Positions 46,648 to 55,742 of a stretch of 64,000 nucleotides of DNA are shown one piece after another. Each line of letters begins with the position of its first letter. Position 1 is the first letter of the stretch. Made by a program: the position numbers and the translations under genes. The notes under the pieces are model-generated. The model saw only the letters and a program-made list of their open reading frames with translations. It was not told the DNA's origin and did no database searches. Source of the DNA: an uncultured Pelagibacteraceae bacterium (GTDB lineage Bacteria; Pseudomonadota; Alphaproteobacteria; Pelagibacterales; Pelagibacteraceae); contig CACLTL010000002.1 of assembly GCA_902609855.1 (NCBI GenBank), positions 109,263 through 173,262 on the forward strand, given 5' to 3'.

Positions 46648-47495
46648 TGAAAAGTAATTTATTGAAAAAACACGCTAAATCTTTTTACTGGGCAAGTTTT
46701 TTTCTTTCGAGTAACACATTAGACAAGTGTTCATCTTTATATAATTTCTGTAGAACATTAGACGATATAGTTGATGATGATAATAATCTAAGTGAAAAGA
46801 AAGGAATTTTCTCGAAATTTAAAAAAGATTTTGAAAATAAAAATCTAGATAATCAAATTATAAAAGATATGTGGTCACTCATTGATAGTGAAGGTATTTC
46901 TTATAAAATAGTTATAGATTTATTTGATGGAGTTGAAACAGACTTGGAGGAAAAAGTAGTAATTAATTCGAAAAAAGATTTACTTGTTTATTCTTACAGA
47001 GTTGCCGGAACAGTTGGATTAATGATGTCAAAAATAATGAAAGTAAAAAATAAGGAGGCTCTAAAAGGTGCGATTGATCTTGGTATAGCCATGCAGTTTA
47101 CTAATATTGCTAGAGATGTTTGTGAGGATAAAGCACGTAATAGACAGTATATTAAACACGATTTTTCATCAATTCGAGCTATTATAAATGAGTCTCAAAC
47201 ATTTTATGAAAAATCATTTTCATCTATTAGCAGCATACCAGTTAAATCAAGATTTTCAGTTATTGTAGCAAGACGAGTTTATAGAAAAATAGGTGATTAT
47301 ATTCTCAAACAAAATAACATAGATAATTATAATAAAGCCGGCAAAATTTATGTCCCTGTATTTGAAAAGGTAATTCAGACTTTTTTATCATTTTTTGACT
47401 TTGTTAAGTTATTATTCATAAAAAACTTAAATTATGACCATCATTTAAATCATAATATTTTAGAACAAGAGATTAATTTGAATGAAAGAATTTGA
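46647..47495 (+). CDS. crtB: Phytoene synthase
   Basis: Joins two geranylgeranyl diphosphates to phytoene. 282 residues, squalene/phytoene synthase fold. The first Asp-rich motif is RTLDDIVDD (39-44) and the second is NIARDVCED with Asp157 and Asp161; RNRQYIK and the YSYRVAGTVG segment are typical. Overlaps crtI by one base and crtY by 14. The substrate maker crtE is not in the window. Confidence 0.95.
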   Translation: MKSNLLKKHAKSFYWASFFLSSNTLDKCSSLYNFCRTLDDIVDDDNNLSEKKGIFSKFKKDFENKNLDNQIIKDMWSLIDSEGISYKIVIDLFDGVETDLEEKVVINSKKDLLVYSYRVAGTVGLMMSKIMKVKNKEALKGAIDLGIAMQFTNIARDVCEDKARNRQYIKHDFSSIRAIINESQTFYEKSFSSISSIPVKSRFSVIVARRVYRKIGDYILKQNNIDNYNKAGKIYVPVFEKVIQTFLSFFDFVKLLFIKNLNYDHHLNHNILEQEINLNERI

Positions 47496-48549
47496 TTATA
47501 TTATTGTTGGAGGTGGGTGCGCGGGTTTATCTTTGGCCTATGAGCTTGAGATAAATGATAAGTTAAAGGATAAAACTTTAGCAATAATTGAAACACGTGA
47601 AGAGTATAAGAGAGACAAAACTTGGTCATTCTGGAAAGTAATTGATCATAATTTTGAAGATTGTGTAATAAAAAGTTGGAATAATTTTACAATTAATACT
47701 ACTGAAAACTATAATGAATTAACAAATAAAAAATTTCCTTACCAAAGTATCGATAGTGGAAAATTTTATAAAAAGATAAATTCTAAACTCTCTACAAATT
47801 CCAATATTAGTTTTTTCAAAAATCTGAACGAAGTTAATTCAGAAAATTCAATAATTTTTAATAGTATTTTTGAAAAAGAACTTGATAAATCTGAGTTATG
47901 GCAACACTTTCAAGGTATCGAGATAGAGACACCTAAGAACATTTTTGATGAGGAAATAATTAACTTAATGGATTTTAATTGTGATCAGAGAAAAGATGTA
48001 CACTTTTTCTACACATTGCCATTCAGTAAGAATAAAGCTTTGATTGAATCTACTTGGTTATCAGATTTAGAGGATCAGAGCCTTAGAGATTATGACCTTC
48101 AGTTAGAAAATTATATTGAAAACAATCTTGGTATAAAAAAATATAAAATAAATTTTACTGAAAAAGGAGCTATACCACTCTTTTCTCCATCATTAAGTGA
48201 TAATAATAAAATAATTAATATTGGATCAGCTGGAGGGATGACTCGGTTAAGCACAGGTTACACTTTTTTGAACATTCAAGAACATAGTCGTTATATTGTA
48301 AAAAACATTGACAATATTAATAAAGCAAAAATATTCTCCATAGGAAAAAAATATCAATTTTTAGATAAAGTATTTCTAAGAGTATTAGAAAAACATCCCG
48401 AAAAGATGCCTAAAATTTTTTTTAATATGTTTAAAACTTCTTCAAATACAATTATAAAATTTTTATCAAATAAAAGTAATATTATTGAAGATATAAATAT
48501 TATTAGCAAAATGCCAAAATTAATTTTTTTAAAAGCATTGTTGAATTAA
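47482..48549 (+). CDS. crtY: Lycopene beta-cyclase
   Basis: Closes both ends of lycopene to beta-carotene. 355 residues of the CrtY group: FAD motif DYIIVGGGCAGLSLAYELE at 4-22, KTWSFW typical of the family near 47, and GSAGGMTRLSTGYTFLNIQEHS near 243-264. The gene starts 14 bases before the crtB stop and shares one base with blh. Confidence 0.92.
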   Translation: MKEFDYIIVGGGCAGLSLAYELEINDKLKDKTLAIIETREEYKRDKTWSFWKVIDHNFEDCVIKSWNNFTINTTENYNELTNKKFPYQSIDSGKFYKKINSKLSTNSNISFFKNLNEVNSENSIIFNSIFEKELDKSELWQHFQGIEIETPKNIFDEEIINLMDFNCDQRKDVHFFYTLPFSKNKALIESTWLSDLEDQSLRDYDLQLENYIENNLGIKKYKINFTEKGAIPLFSPSLSDNNKIINIGSAGGMTRLSTGYTFLNIQEHSRYIVKNIDNINKAKIFSIGKKYQFLDKVFLRVLEKHPEKMPKIFFNMFKTSSNTIIKFLSNKSNIIEDINIISKMPKLIFLKALLN

Positions 48550-49454
48550 TGGAAAATATTAACTTTAAGCACTCAATTATATTTTTTAATTTTTGTATTT
48601 TGATAAGTCCTCTTTATCCAATGCTCAATTTTGAACCAGTTATATTTTGCTTGTTTTTAATTTTAATTTTGGGAATTTCTCACGGTGCATTAGATAATAT
48701 CAAAGGAAAAAAACTTTTAAAATTATTTGGATACAAACAAACTATATCCTTTTATCTCGCCTATGTATTAATTTCATCATTGATAATAATATTCTGGTTG
48801 ATATTTCCTAATACAATTTTATTACTATTTTTAATTGTGGCCGCCTATCATTTTGGAAAAGAAGATACAGTATTTTTTTTCAGAAAAAAGTTTTTCATAT
48901 CTGAGTGTTTATATTTCTTAAAAGGATCAACAGTAATTATGGCTCCACTATTATTAAAGAGAGAAGAAACTAACGAAATATTTAGGACTCTAAATTTTAA
49001 AGTTTTTGAATCAGGATTTTTTAGTAATGAATTTTTGATTGGAATGTTATGTCTTAGTTTTTTATCATCTATGTACATTTCAGAAAAAGAAAATACAAAT
49101 CTAAAAGGTGTCATGATCATGGACTTCTTCTCTTTAATCATACTAAACTTTTTTTTGTCGCCTATTTTAGCTTTCACGCTTTATTTTTGTTTTCTTCACT
49201 CAATTAGGCATTCGATTAATCTTATTTTTGAGTTGGATAGATCTTTCAAGCCGGGACTTAAAAAATTTATAATTAAAGCTATCCCTTTAACTTTTGTAAC
49301 TGCATTAATATTTTTATTTGCAATATATTTTTTAAATAATTTTTATAAGCTTGATGAGGCAATTTATAAGGTAATATTTATTGGTTTGGCGTCACTTACT
49401 TTTCCGCATATATTGTTAGAATATCTTTTAGAAAAAAATGAAAAAAGAACTTAA
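48549..49454 (+). CDS. blh: Beta-carotene 15,15'-dioxygenase, Brp/Blh family
   Basis: Membrane enzyme splitting beta-carotene into two retinals, the chromophore of proteorhodopsin. 301 residues with about seven hydrophobic segments. The family histidines that bind iron are visible: His45 in GISHGALDN, His101 in AAYHFGKEDT, His217/His221 in FLHSIRHS, and His287 in TFPHILLEYL. Presence strongly implies a rhodopsin elsewhere in the genome. Overlaps ispH by 17 bases. Confidence 0.93.
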   Translation: MENINFKHSIIFFNFCILISPLYPMLNFEPVIFCLFLILILGISHGALDNIKGKKLLKLFGYKQTISFYLAYVLISSLIIIFWLIFPNTILLLFLIVAAYHFGKEDTVFFFRKKFFISECLYFLKGSTVIMAPLLLKREETNEIFRTLNFKVFESGFFSNEFLIGMLCLSFLSSMYISEKENTNLKGVMIMDFFSLIILNFFLSPILAFTLYFCFLHSIRHSINLIFELDRSFKPGLKKFIIKAIPLTFVTALIFLFAIYFLNNFYKLDEAIYKVIFIGLASLTFPHILLEYLLEKNEKRT

Positions 49455-50382
49455 AATCTATTTAGCGTCACCAAGAGGATTTTGTGCCGGTGTTAAAAGA
49501 GCAATTGAAATAGTTGAAAAATCTATCAGCAAGTTTGGATCTCCGGTATATGTTCGTCATGAAATAGTACATAATAAACAGGTTGTTGAAGAGTTAAAAG
49601 AAAAAGGTGCAATTTTCGTTAATGAATTATCTGATGTAGATGACGCAAGTAGGCCCGTAATTTTCTCAGCTCATGGTGTGCCAAAGTCAGTCCCAGAAGA
49701 GGCTAAATTAAAAAAATTATCCTTTGTAGATGCAACTTGCCCATTAGTTTCAAAAGTTCACAGAGAGTCAGAACAATTAAATAAAAATGGTTTTGATATA
49801 TTATTAATCGGACATAAAAATCACCCTGAGGTTATTGGCACAATGGGTCAGCTTCCAAAAGGATCAATTAAACTAATCGAGACAAAAAATGATGTTGATC
49901 TGCTAAAAGCAAATGATTTTAAAAAACCTCTTGCATATATTACTCAAACAACTCTGTCCGTAGATGATACAGCTGAAATAATTGAAGCTCTTAAAAATAA
50001 GTTTCCAAAAATTAAAGGCCCCATTAAGGAGGATATATGTTACGCAACAACTAACAGACAGTCCGCAGTAAAAGAGATAGCTTCCAAGTGTGATATGTTT
50101 TTTGTAGTGGGTAGTCGTAACTCTTCTAATTCTGTTAGACTAGTTGAAGTTGCAAAAAAAGCGGGTTGTAATAATTCTCATTTAATGCATTCTGAAAAAG
50201 AAATTCCTTTTAATGAAATAGAAAAATCTGAGACAATCGGAATATCTTCTGGAGCGTCTGCACCTGAAAAACTTGTTCAAACTTTGTTGAACAGTTTAAG
50301 AAAAGATAGAAATGTTTCTATTGAAGAAGTAATAGTTGCGGAAGAAAAGGTTGTATTTAAATTGCCGAAAGAACTCAATTAA
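49438..50382 (+). CDS. ispH: 4-hydroxy-3-methylbut-2-enyl diphosphate reductase
   Basis: The last step of the non-mevalonate pathway, making IPP and DMAPP. 314 residues. The iron-sulfur cysteines are in RGFCAGVKRAIEI (Cys16), DATCPLVSKVH (near 98) and EDICYATTNRQ (near 199); VGSRNSSNSVRL and GISSGASAPE are also conserved. Its start lies inside the 3' end of blh, so isoprenoid precursor supply is coupled to the retinal genes. Confidence 0.97.
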   Translation: MKKELKIYLASPRGFCAGVKRAIEIVEKSISKFGSPVYVRHEIVHNKQVVEELKEKGAIFVNELSDVDDASRPVIFSAHGVPKSVPEEAKLKKLSFVDATCPLVSKVHRESEQLNKNGFDILLIGHKNHPEVIGTMGQLPKGSIKLIETKNDVDLLKANDFKKPLAYITQTTLSVDDTAEIIEALKNKFPKIKGPIKEDICYATTNRQSAVKEIASKCDMFFVVGSRNSSNSVRLVEVAKKAGCNNSHLMHSEKEIPFNEIEKSETIGISSGASAPEKLVQTLLNSLRKDRNVSIEEVIVAEEKVVFKLPKELN

Positions 50383-51350
50383 TGGCTGTCTATACAAAAT
50401 TAAATCAAAAAAAGATTGAGGAAATTTTATCTAATTATAATTTAGGTAAGTTGGACTCATTTAAAGGAATTGAAGAAGGTATTGAAAATACAAACTATTT
50501 TTTATCAATTAACAAAAAAAAGTTTATATTAACTATTTACGAAAAAAGAGTTAAATCTGCTGATCTTCCTTTTTTTTCTAATCTAATGTCATCTTTAAAT
50601 AAAGCTAACTTTAAATGTCCTGCTCCTATTTCTAATAATAATAATGAAACTATTACAAATTTTGGGGGAAAAAAATTAATGATCGTGTCATTTCTTGAGG
50701 GAAAGGCAAAACAAAATTTATCTCCGGCAAATTGTAAATCAATTGGATCTGAAATAGCTAAAATGCATGAGCTCACAAAGAATTTAAAATTAAAACGACA
50801 AAATGACCTATCCGTAAATTCATGGAGAAAATTATTTAATTCAGTCAAAGATAAGTGTGAAAATATACATCAAGATCTGCCAAGATTAATTGAGGAAAAC
50901 CTTAATGATGTTGAAAAAAGTTGGCCAAAAAATCTACCAAGAGGAATAATCCACGCAGATTTATTTCACGATAATATTTTTTTTATTCAAGATAAATTTA
51001 GTGGCATAATAGACTTTTATTTTTCATGTGAGGATTTTTTTGCGTTTGAAATCGCTATTTGCTTTAACGCTTTGTGTTTTGACGGTCTAAAAAGTAATTT
51101 AAGTTTTAACGTTACTAAAGCAAAGAATTTTATCGATGGATATACATCTGTAAGAAAATTGACTCAAGAAGAATTGAATAATATTAAGATTTTATCTCAA
51201 GGCGCTGCTTTGAGATTCTTACTAACTCGAGTATTCGATGCATTAAATAAAGTGGAAGGAGCAATAGTTAAAATTAAAGATCCAATGGAGTATTTAAAAA
51301 GATTAGAATTTCACAAAAATGCAAAGAATAATGAGGATTATTTCTTTTAA
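50382..51350 (+). CDS. thrB: Homoserine kinase, ThrB type II
   Basis: Phosphorylates homoserine on the way to threonine. 322 residues of the choline/aminoglycoside-kinase-like ThrB form used by alphaproteobacteria rather than the GHMP form. N-terminus MAVYTKLNQKKIEEILSNY, then GIEEGIENTNYFL, the catalytic loop IIHADLFHDNIFF near 187-199 and the metal-binding IIDFYFSCEDFF near 209. It shares one base with ispH and one with rnhA. thrC is on the other strand 0.9 kb downstream. Confidence 0.95.
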   Translation: MAVYTKLNQKKIEEILSNYNLGKLDSFKGIEEGIENTNYFLSINKKKFILTIYEKRVKSADLPFFSNLMSSLNKANFKCPAPISNNNNETITNFGGKKLMIVSFLEGKAKQNLSPANCKSIGSEIAKMHELTKNLKLKRQNDLSVNSWRKLFNSVKDKCENIHQDLPRLIEENLNDVEKSWPKNLPRGIIHADLFHDNIFFIQDKFSGIIDFYFSCEDFFAFEIAICFNALCFDGLKSNLSFNVTKAKNFIDGYTSVRKLTQEELNNIKILSQGAALRFLLTRVFDALNKVEGAIVKIKDPMEYLKRLEFHKNAKNNEDYFF

Positions 51351-51772
51351 TGAAATTAAAAATTTATACTGATGGTGCTTGCTCAGGAAATCCCGGTAAA
51401 GGAGGTTGGGCAGCAATCATATTAGATGATTCTAAACAATCAAGTATTTCTGGAAGTGAAAGCAATACAACTAATAATAGGATGGAATTAATGGCTCCAA
51501 TTATGGCATTAAAAAAAATAAAAAAAAAATCAGAGATTACAATTTTTACTGACTCGAAATATGTGAAAGATGGAATAACTGATTGGATTAAAAAGTGGAA
51601 AGTTAATAATTGGAAAAATTCAAACAAAAAGCCAGTTAAAAATAAAGATCTTTGGATTAAATTAGAAAATGCTTGTCTAAAACATAAAGTTACTTGGAAG
51701 TGGGTTAAGGCTCACGCTGGCAACAAATATAATAATCTTGTTGATGAATTGGCAGTTTCGAAAACTAAATAG
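51350..51772 (+). CDS. rnhA: Ribonuclease HI
   Basis: Degrades RNA in RNA-DNA hybrids. 140 residues. The four active-site acids are recognisable: Asp7 in IYTDGACSGNPG, Glu45 in NRMELMAPI, Asp67 in IFTDSKYVKDG, and the late Asp in NNLVDELA, after KWVKAHAGNKYN. The thrB-rnhA pairing is common in alphaproteobacteria. The 3' end overlaps the convergent peroxiredoxin gene by 8 bases. Confidence 0.97.
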   Translation: MKLKIYTDGACSGNPGKGGWAAIILDDSKQSSISGSESNTTNNRMELMAPIMALKKIKKKSEITIFTDSKYVKDGITDWIKKWKVNNWKNSNKKPVKNKDLWIKLENACLKHKVTWKWVKAHAGNKYNNLVDELAVSKTK

Positions 51773-52250
51773 ATTTTAAAAAGCTTTCAGCTGAAGATAG
51801 TTCACAAGTAGCTGTTTCTTTTTCTTCCTCTACTTTTTTAACTTCACCATTCTCCACCAACATAGTGTACCGATTAGATCTAATTCCTAATCCTTTTTCG
51901 GATTTATCTACTTCTGCTCCGATAGCTTTTGTAAATTTAAGAAAGGGGTCGCCAACCATGAAAATTTTACTCCCGACATTTTGATTTTCACCCCAAGCCT
52001 TCATAACGTTAGGATCATTTACAGCAATACATACAATTTTAGAAATTCCTTTTTTATTAAATAGTTCATAATTTTTTAAATACCCAGGAAGATGAAGAGC
52101 TGAGCAAGTTTTTGTAAAAGCGCCAGGCATACCTAAAATTATAGTTTTGTCTTTACAAAGATCTAAAATATCAATTTTTTTTACATCGTTATTTTGATCA
52201 AGATAAAATAATTCTGAGTTAGGTAGTTTGTCTCCTGTTTTTATTCTCAT
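51765..52250 (-). CDS. Peroxiredoxin, Prx5-like
   Basis: A 161-residue thiol peroxidase. The peroxidatic Cys49 sits in PGAFTKTCSALHLPGYL, the Prx5 version of the PxxxTxxC motif; VNDPNVMKAWG and the Arg in LGIRSNRYTMLVENG are also typical. A second Cys at about 151 (ATCELSS) could be the resolving one. The start overlaps the thrC stop by 4 bases. Confidence 0.92.
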   Translation of the reverse strand: MRIKTGDKLPNSELFYLDQNNDVKKIDILDLCKDKTIILGMPGAFTKTCSALHLPGYLKNYELFNKKGISKIVCIAVNDPNVMKAWGENQNVGSKIFMVGDPFLKFTKAIGAEVDKSEKGLGIRSNRYTMLVENGEVKKVEEEKETATCELSSAESFLKSI

Positions 52251-53623
52251 TGAATTTTGCCTAAAATATAATTTTTAACGTCTGAATTTGAATTCCCAAT
52301 AATATCAAATGTTTCTTTTTTATCTATATTCAATTTTAATTGCTTAGGCGAGTCTAAATTTTTTCCTATTGCTTTTTTTATAGTATCGTTAAACTTGTAA
52401 GGATGAGCTGTACCAAGAACAACGATATCTCCTAAATTTTTAAAACTTTTTGCTGCCCCTACTCCAGTAGCGGTATGAGGGTCAATTATAAATTTGTGTT
52501 CCTTGTATATCTCATCAATAATACTTACTGTCTCTTCATCTGTAACTTTTACTGCTTCAAAATCTTTTTTTATTTTATCGATTTCTATTTTTTCTAAATT
52601 AAATAAACTTTTTGATGACAGATCATTCATTAATGACCCTACCTTACTATCACTTTCATCTAATATATAATAAAGCAGTCTCTCAAAATTACTGGCAACT
52701 TGGATATCCATACTTGGTGTGATGGTTGATTTCACCGTATCTGGTTTATATTCACCTGTATTAATAACTCTTTGTAAAATATCATTTTTATTTGTAGCAA
52801 CTATAAGTTTATTAATTGGTAAACCCATTTTTTTTGCTACATACCCAGCATAGATATCTCCAAAATTACCAGTTGGTACGGAAAAGCTAATATTTTTTTT
52901 TTTTAATTTAAAGAAAGAATAAAAATAATAAACAATTTGACAAACAATTCTTGCCCAATTTATAGAATTTACGCCGGACATGTTTATTTTTTCTCTAAAA
53001 CTATCTTCATTAAAAAGCTCTTTTACAATTTTTTGACAATCATCAAATGAACCCTCGATAGCAATATTATAAATATTAGCTCCACCAATTGTTGTCATTA
53101 TCTTTCTTTGAATATTAGAAATTTTATTATGCGGATGCAGAACAAAAAGATTTATATTTTTTCTATTACTTAATGCTGCAATAGCTGCTGAACCAGTATC
53201 TCCTGATGTAGCTACTACAACATTTACAGTTTTATCTTTAGCGACTTCTAAGTAGTCATACATATTGCCAATTACCTGCATTGCAATATCTTTAAAAGCT
53301 AAAGTGGGTCCATGATAAAGCTCAAGAAGATTGATCTCTCCAATCTTTTTTAAATTAACTACCTCTTTATCTTCAAAACCACTATAAGATTTTTGTATCA
53401 GTGAGCTAAGTTCTTCCTTTTTAATTTCACCTGAACAGAAATTAAAGATAATTTCTGTAGCAAGTTTATTATAATTTAGTTGACTTAAATGATTAAGTTC
53501 TTCTTGATTATACTTCTTTATTTCAGCAGGTAAAAATAACCCTCCGCCTGGTGCAAGCCCTCTTAAGAAAATATCTTTAAAACTAAATTTTAAAGATTTA
53601 TCCCTAGTGCTAAAATAATTCAT
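52247..53623 (-). CDS. thrC: Threonine synthase
   Basis: PLP enzyme converting O-phosphohomoserine to threonine. 458 residues, the long form. N-terminal MNYFSTRDKSLKFSFKDIFLRGLAPGGGLFLP, PLP Lys111 in GPTLAFKDIAMQ, VVVATSGDTGSAAI near 137-150, and VPTGNFGDIYAGYVA. The stop and start couple it to surf1 upstream (4-base overlap) and to the peroxiredoxin downstream. Confidence 0.97.
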   Translation of the reverse strand: MNYFSTRDKSLKFSFKDIFLRGLAPGGGLFLPAEIKKYNQEELNHLSQLNYNKLATEIIFNFCSGEIKKEELSSLIQKSYSGFEDKEVVNLKKIGEINLLELYHGPTLAFKDIAMQVIGNMYDYLEVAKDKTVNVVVATSGDTGSAAIAALSNRKNINLFVLHPHNKISNIQRKIMTTIGGANIYNIAIEGSFDDCQKIVKELFNEDSFREKINMSGVNSINWARIVCQIVYYFYSFFKLKKKNISFSVPTGNFGDIYAGYVAKKMGLPINKLIVATNKNDILQRVINTGEYKPDTVKSTITPSMDIQVASNFERLLYYILDESDSKVGSLMNDLSSKSLFNLEKIEIDKIKKDFEAVKVTDEETVSIIDEIYKEHKFIIDPHTATGVGAAKSFKNLGDIVVLGTAHPYKFNDTIKKAIGKNLDSPKQLKLNIDKKETFDIIGNSNSDVKNYILGKIQ

Positions 53624-54282
53624 TTTTTTCTTCTAAAATATAAGTAATAAAAAATTATCGAGATTGATATTGCATACCATGTTATAGCATATTTAAGGTG
53701 ATTATTTGGCACATCAATACTGATATTTTTAGGAATTGGTGACTTAACTTGGCTATCTTCCAAAAAAATTACGAACTCGTTAAATTGTTCTCCTGTAGCC
53801 TCTTTTAGATCTTCTAAATTTATTGAAAACCATATATTATTTTTGATATCATTATCTGGTTTAAACATATTTGGCTTATATATTTCTCTTAAAAGACCAA
53901 CAATTTTTTGCTCAGTTGATGCATTAAGATTTATCTTAACGTTACCTTTAAGTTCTTTATTTATCCACCCTCTATTAACTAGCACATTTTCATTTTTATT
54001 TGTTCTAAATGGAGTTACTACATCATACCCTGGTTTTCCTTTTTCATTCAAACTATAAAGGTAGATTTGTTTATCAAAATCAAATTTTCCCTTAGCGATT
54101 ATTCTTTGATAGTTTTTTTTTATAGAACTTGAGTATTCTATTGGTTGAGAGTCTAATCCAAAAGTTATTTCGCTAATTAATTCTAATTTCCACTGAAGTC
54201 TGTAAAGTTGCCATGTGCCTAGTGCACAAAATAATGTTATGAAGAAAATAACAAATAATTGAAATAAGAATGCTTTTTTCAA
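53620..54282 (-). CDS. SURF1 family cytochrome oxidase assembly protein
   Basis: Surf1/Shy1 proteins help insert heme a into subunit I. Two membrane helices flank a periplasmic domain: the first (FVIFFITLFCALGTWQLYRLQWK) ends in the family GTWQxxR motif, the second is at the C-terminus (YAITWYAISISIIFYYLYF). I take the TTG at 54282, 8 bases after the ctaE stop, because GGGGAAG lies about 9 bases before it; an in-frame TTG at 54318 would add 12 residues but overlaps ctaE and has no ribosome-binding site. Confidence 0.88.
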   Translation of the reverse strand: MKKAFLFQLFVIFFITLFCALGTWQLYRLQWKLELISEITFGLDSQPIEYSSSIKKNYQRIIAKGKFDFDKQIYLYSLNEKGKPGYDVVTPFRTNKNENVLVNRGWINKELKGNVKINLNASTEQKIVGLLREIYKPNMFKPDNDIKNNIWFSINLEDLKEATGEQFNEFVIFLEDSQVKSPIPKNISIDVPNNHLKYAITWYAISISIIFYYLYFRRKK

Positions 54283-54289
54283 TTTGAGT

Positions 54290-55081
54290 TTAACTTCCCC
54301 AAATATAGATTGCAGCAAAAAGGAACAACCAAACTACATCAACAAAGTGCCAGTACCAGGCAGCTGCTTCAAAACCAAAATGATGTGTCGGTGTTGAATG
54401 ACCTTTCATTGATCTAAATAGGCACACTGCTAAGAAGATTGTTCCAACGATCACATGAAATCCATGGAAGCCTGTAGCCATATAAAATGTGGAACCATAA
54501 ATATTTCCATCTAAAGTGAAAGTTGCATGATGATACTCGTAGGCTTGAAAGCATGAAAATATAAATCCTAAAAATACAGTTGCAATCAATCCATTCACCA
54601 ATCCTTTTCTATCATTCTCTAACATTGCATGGTGAGCCCAAGTTACTGTTGTTCCAGATAATAATAAAATAAGAGTATTGATTAATGGTATATCCCATGG
54701 ATCAAATGTCTTTATGTCAGGTGGAGGCCAGGTACCTCCGATAGACTCAGTTGGAAATAAACTTGCATTAAAATAAGCCCAAAACCATGCAACAAAAAAC
54801 ATAACTTCTGAAGCAATAAAAAGTGTCATTCCATATCGATGACCTATTTGTACTACAGGAGTATGATGACCTTGGTGCTCTGCTTCCTCAATTACATCTC
54901 TCCACCACATAAAGGCTCCATAAATTACTAAAGCAAAACCTACTAATAAAAGCCAAAGAGCTTTGGAATGAAAATAATAAACTGCACCCACTGCTAATAC
55001 TAACGTTGCAAAAGATACATAAATTGGCCAAGGACTTGGATCAACCAAATGAAAGTCATGTTTTTTTTTTTCAGATGACAT
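54290..55081 (-). CDS. ctaE: Cytochrome c oxidase subunit III
   Basis: Seven-helix subunit of the aa3-type oxidase. 263 residues. Key segments: GHRYGMTLFIASEVMFFVAWFWAYFN (with the conserved Glu), TWPPPDIKTFDPWDIPLINTLILL, ATGFHGFHVIVGT and AAAWYWHFVDVVWLFLF. Overlaps ctaG by one base; surf1 follows. Confidence 0.97.
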   Translation of the reverse strand: MSSEKKKHDFHLVDPSPWPIYVSFATLVLAVGAVYYFHSKALWLLLVGFALVIYGAFMWWRDVIEEAEHQGHHTPVVQIGHRYGMTLFIASEVMFFVAWFWAYFNASLFPTESIGGTWPPPDIKTFDPWDIPLINTLILLLSGTTVTWAHHAMLENDRKGLVNGLIATVFLGFIFSCFQAYEYHHATFTLDGNIYGSTFYMATGFHGFHVIVGTIFLAVCLFRSMKGHSTPTHHFGFEAAAWYWHFVDVVWLFLFAAIYIWGS

Positions 55082-55632
55082 TAAGTTTTTTCCTTTTCAT
55101 AAAATTCTGATGCAAAGAATGTAAAAGATAGTGTTACATCAGAAATATTCTTTGTTTTATTATCATCAACCACTTTAGGATCCAAGAAAAATGTTAAAAC
55201 AAATTCTTGTTTTTCATTAGGTTTTAATGTTTGTTTTTCAAAACAGAAACAGCCGATCTTATTTAAATATTTGCCAAATGAAGAGGGGGAAACATTAAAT
55301 GAAGCTGAACCTGATGAAGTCTGGTTGCTTGGGTTTTCCACATTAAATTTGACTGTGTGAACTTGGCCTGGTTTTAAATCTAAAGTATTTTTTTCAGGAT
55401 AAAACCTCCAATCTGAAGTGCTATGAACATTAGTATCAAACCTCATTTTATAATCTTGATTAATAATAATTTTTGGAATTTCTTTATCCGAAGCATTTTG
55501 TGTTGTTCCCCCAAAGCCAGTAACCCTACAGAACAAATCGTACAAGGGCACTGCTGCAAAAGATAAAGCCAACATTAAAAGAAATATTGAAACTAAGGCT
55601 ACTGGAGTCAAATTTTTTTTGTTAATGGTCAT
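55081..55632 (-). CDS. ctaG: Cytochrome c oxidase assembly protein CtaG (Cox11)
   Basis: Copper chaperone for the CuB site of subunit I. 183 residues: one N-terminal anchor (about 10-30, VALVSIFLLMLALSFAAVPLYDLFCRVTGFGG), a periplasmic beta domain and the copper-binding CFCFEKQTLKPNEKQEF motif near 123-140 with its CxC pair. The ATG overlaps the stop of a 36-residue upstream gene (TAATG). Confidence 0.96.
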   Translation of the reverse strand: MTINKKNLTPVALVSIFLLMLALSFAAVPLYDLFCRVTGFGGTTQNASDKEIPKIIINQDYKMRFDTNVHSTSDWRFYPEKNTLDLKPGQVHTVKFNVENPSNQTSSGSASFNVSPSSFGKYLNKIGCFCFEKQTLKPNEKQEFVLTFFLDPKVVDDNKTKNISDVTLSFTFFASEFYEKEKT

Positions 55633-55742
55633 TAAATTTCTCTATTATAAATTCCAATATTGTAAAAGGTAAGTGCAAATAAAAAGATCATAAATAATAC
55701 TAATAGCACTGCAGTTATTATGTTTTTCTTTTTTTTACTCAT
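55632..55742 (-). CDS. 36-residue single-helix membrane protein in the cox operon
   Basis: A short gene between ctaB and ctaG. The product begins MSKKKKNIITA and has one hydrophobic helix (about 8-27) ending in FYNIGIYNREI. Both junctions are TAATG overlaps: its ATG overlaps the ctaB stop and its stop overlaps the ctaG ATG, which argues that it is a real translated gene. Many alphaproteobacteria have a small membrane protein, sometimes called CoxF, at this place. It may help oxidase assembly; function unproven. Confidence 0.75.
   Translation of the reverse strand: MSKKKKNIITAVLLVLFMIFLFALTFYNIGIYNREI

Noticed and set aside
45181..49454. Retinal genes as a recently transferred island
   Set aside because: Base composition and codon use look like the neighbours, the genes overlap with ispH, and no integrase, repeat or tRNA border is visible. 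Older transfer of the pathway cannot be judged from one window.
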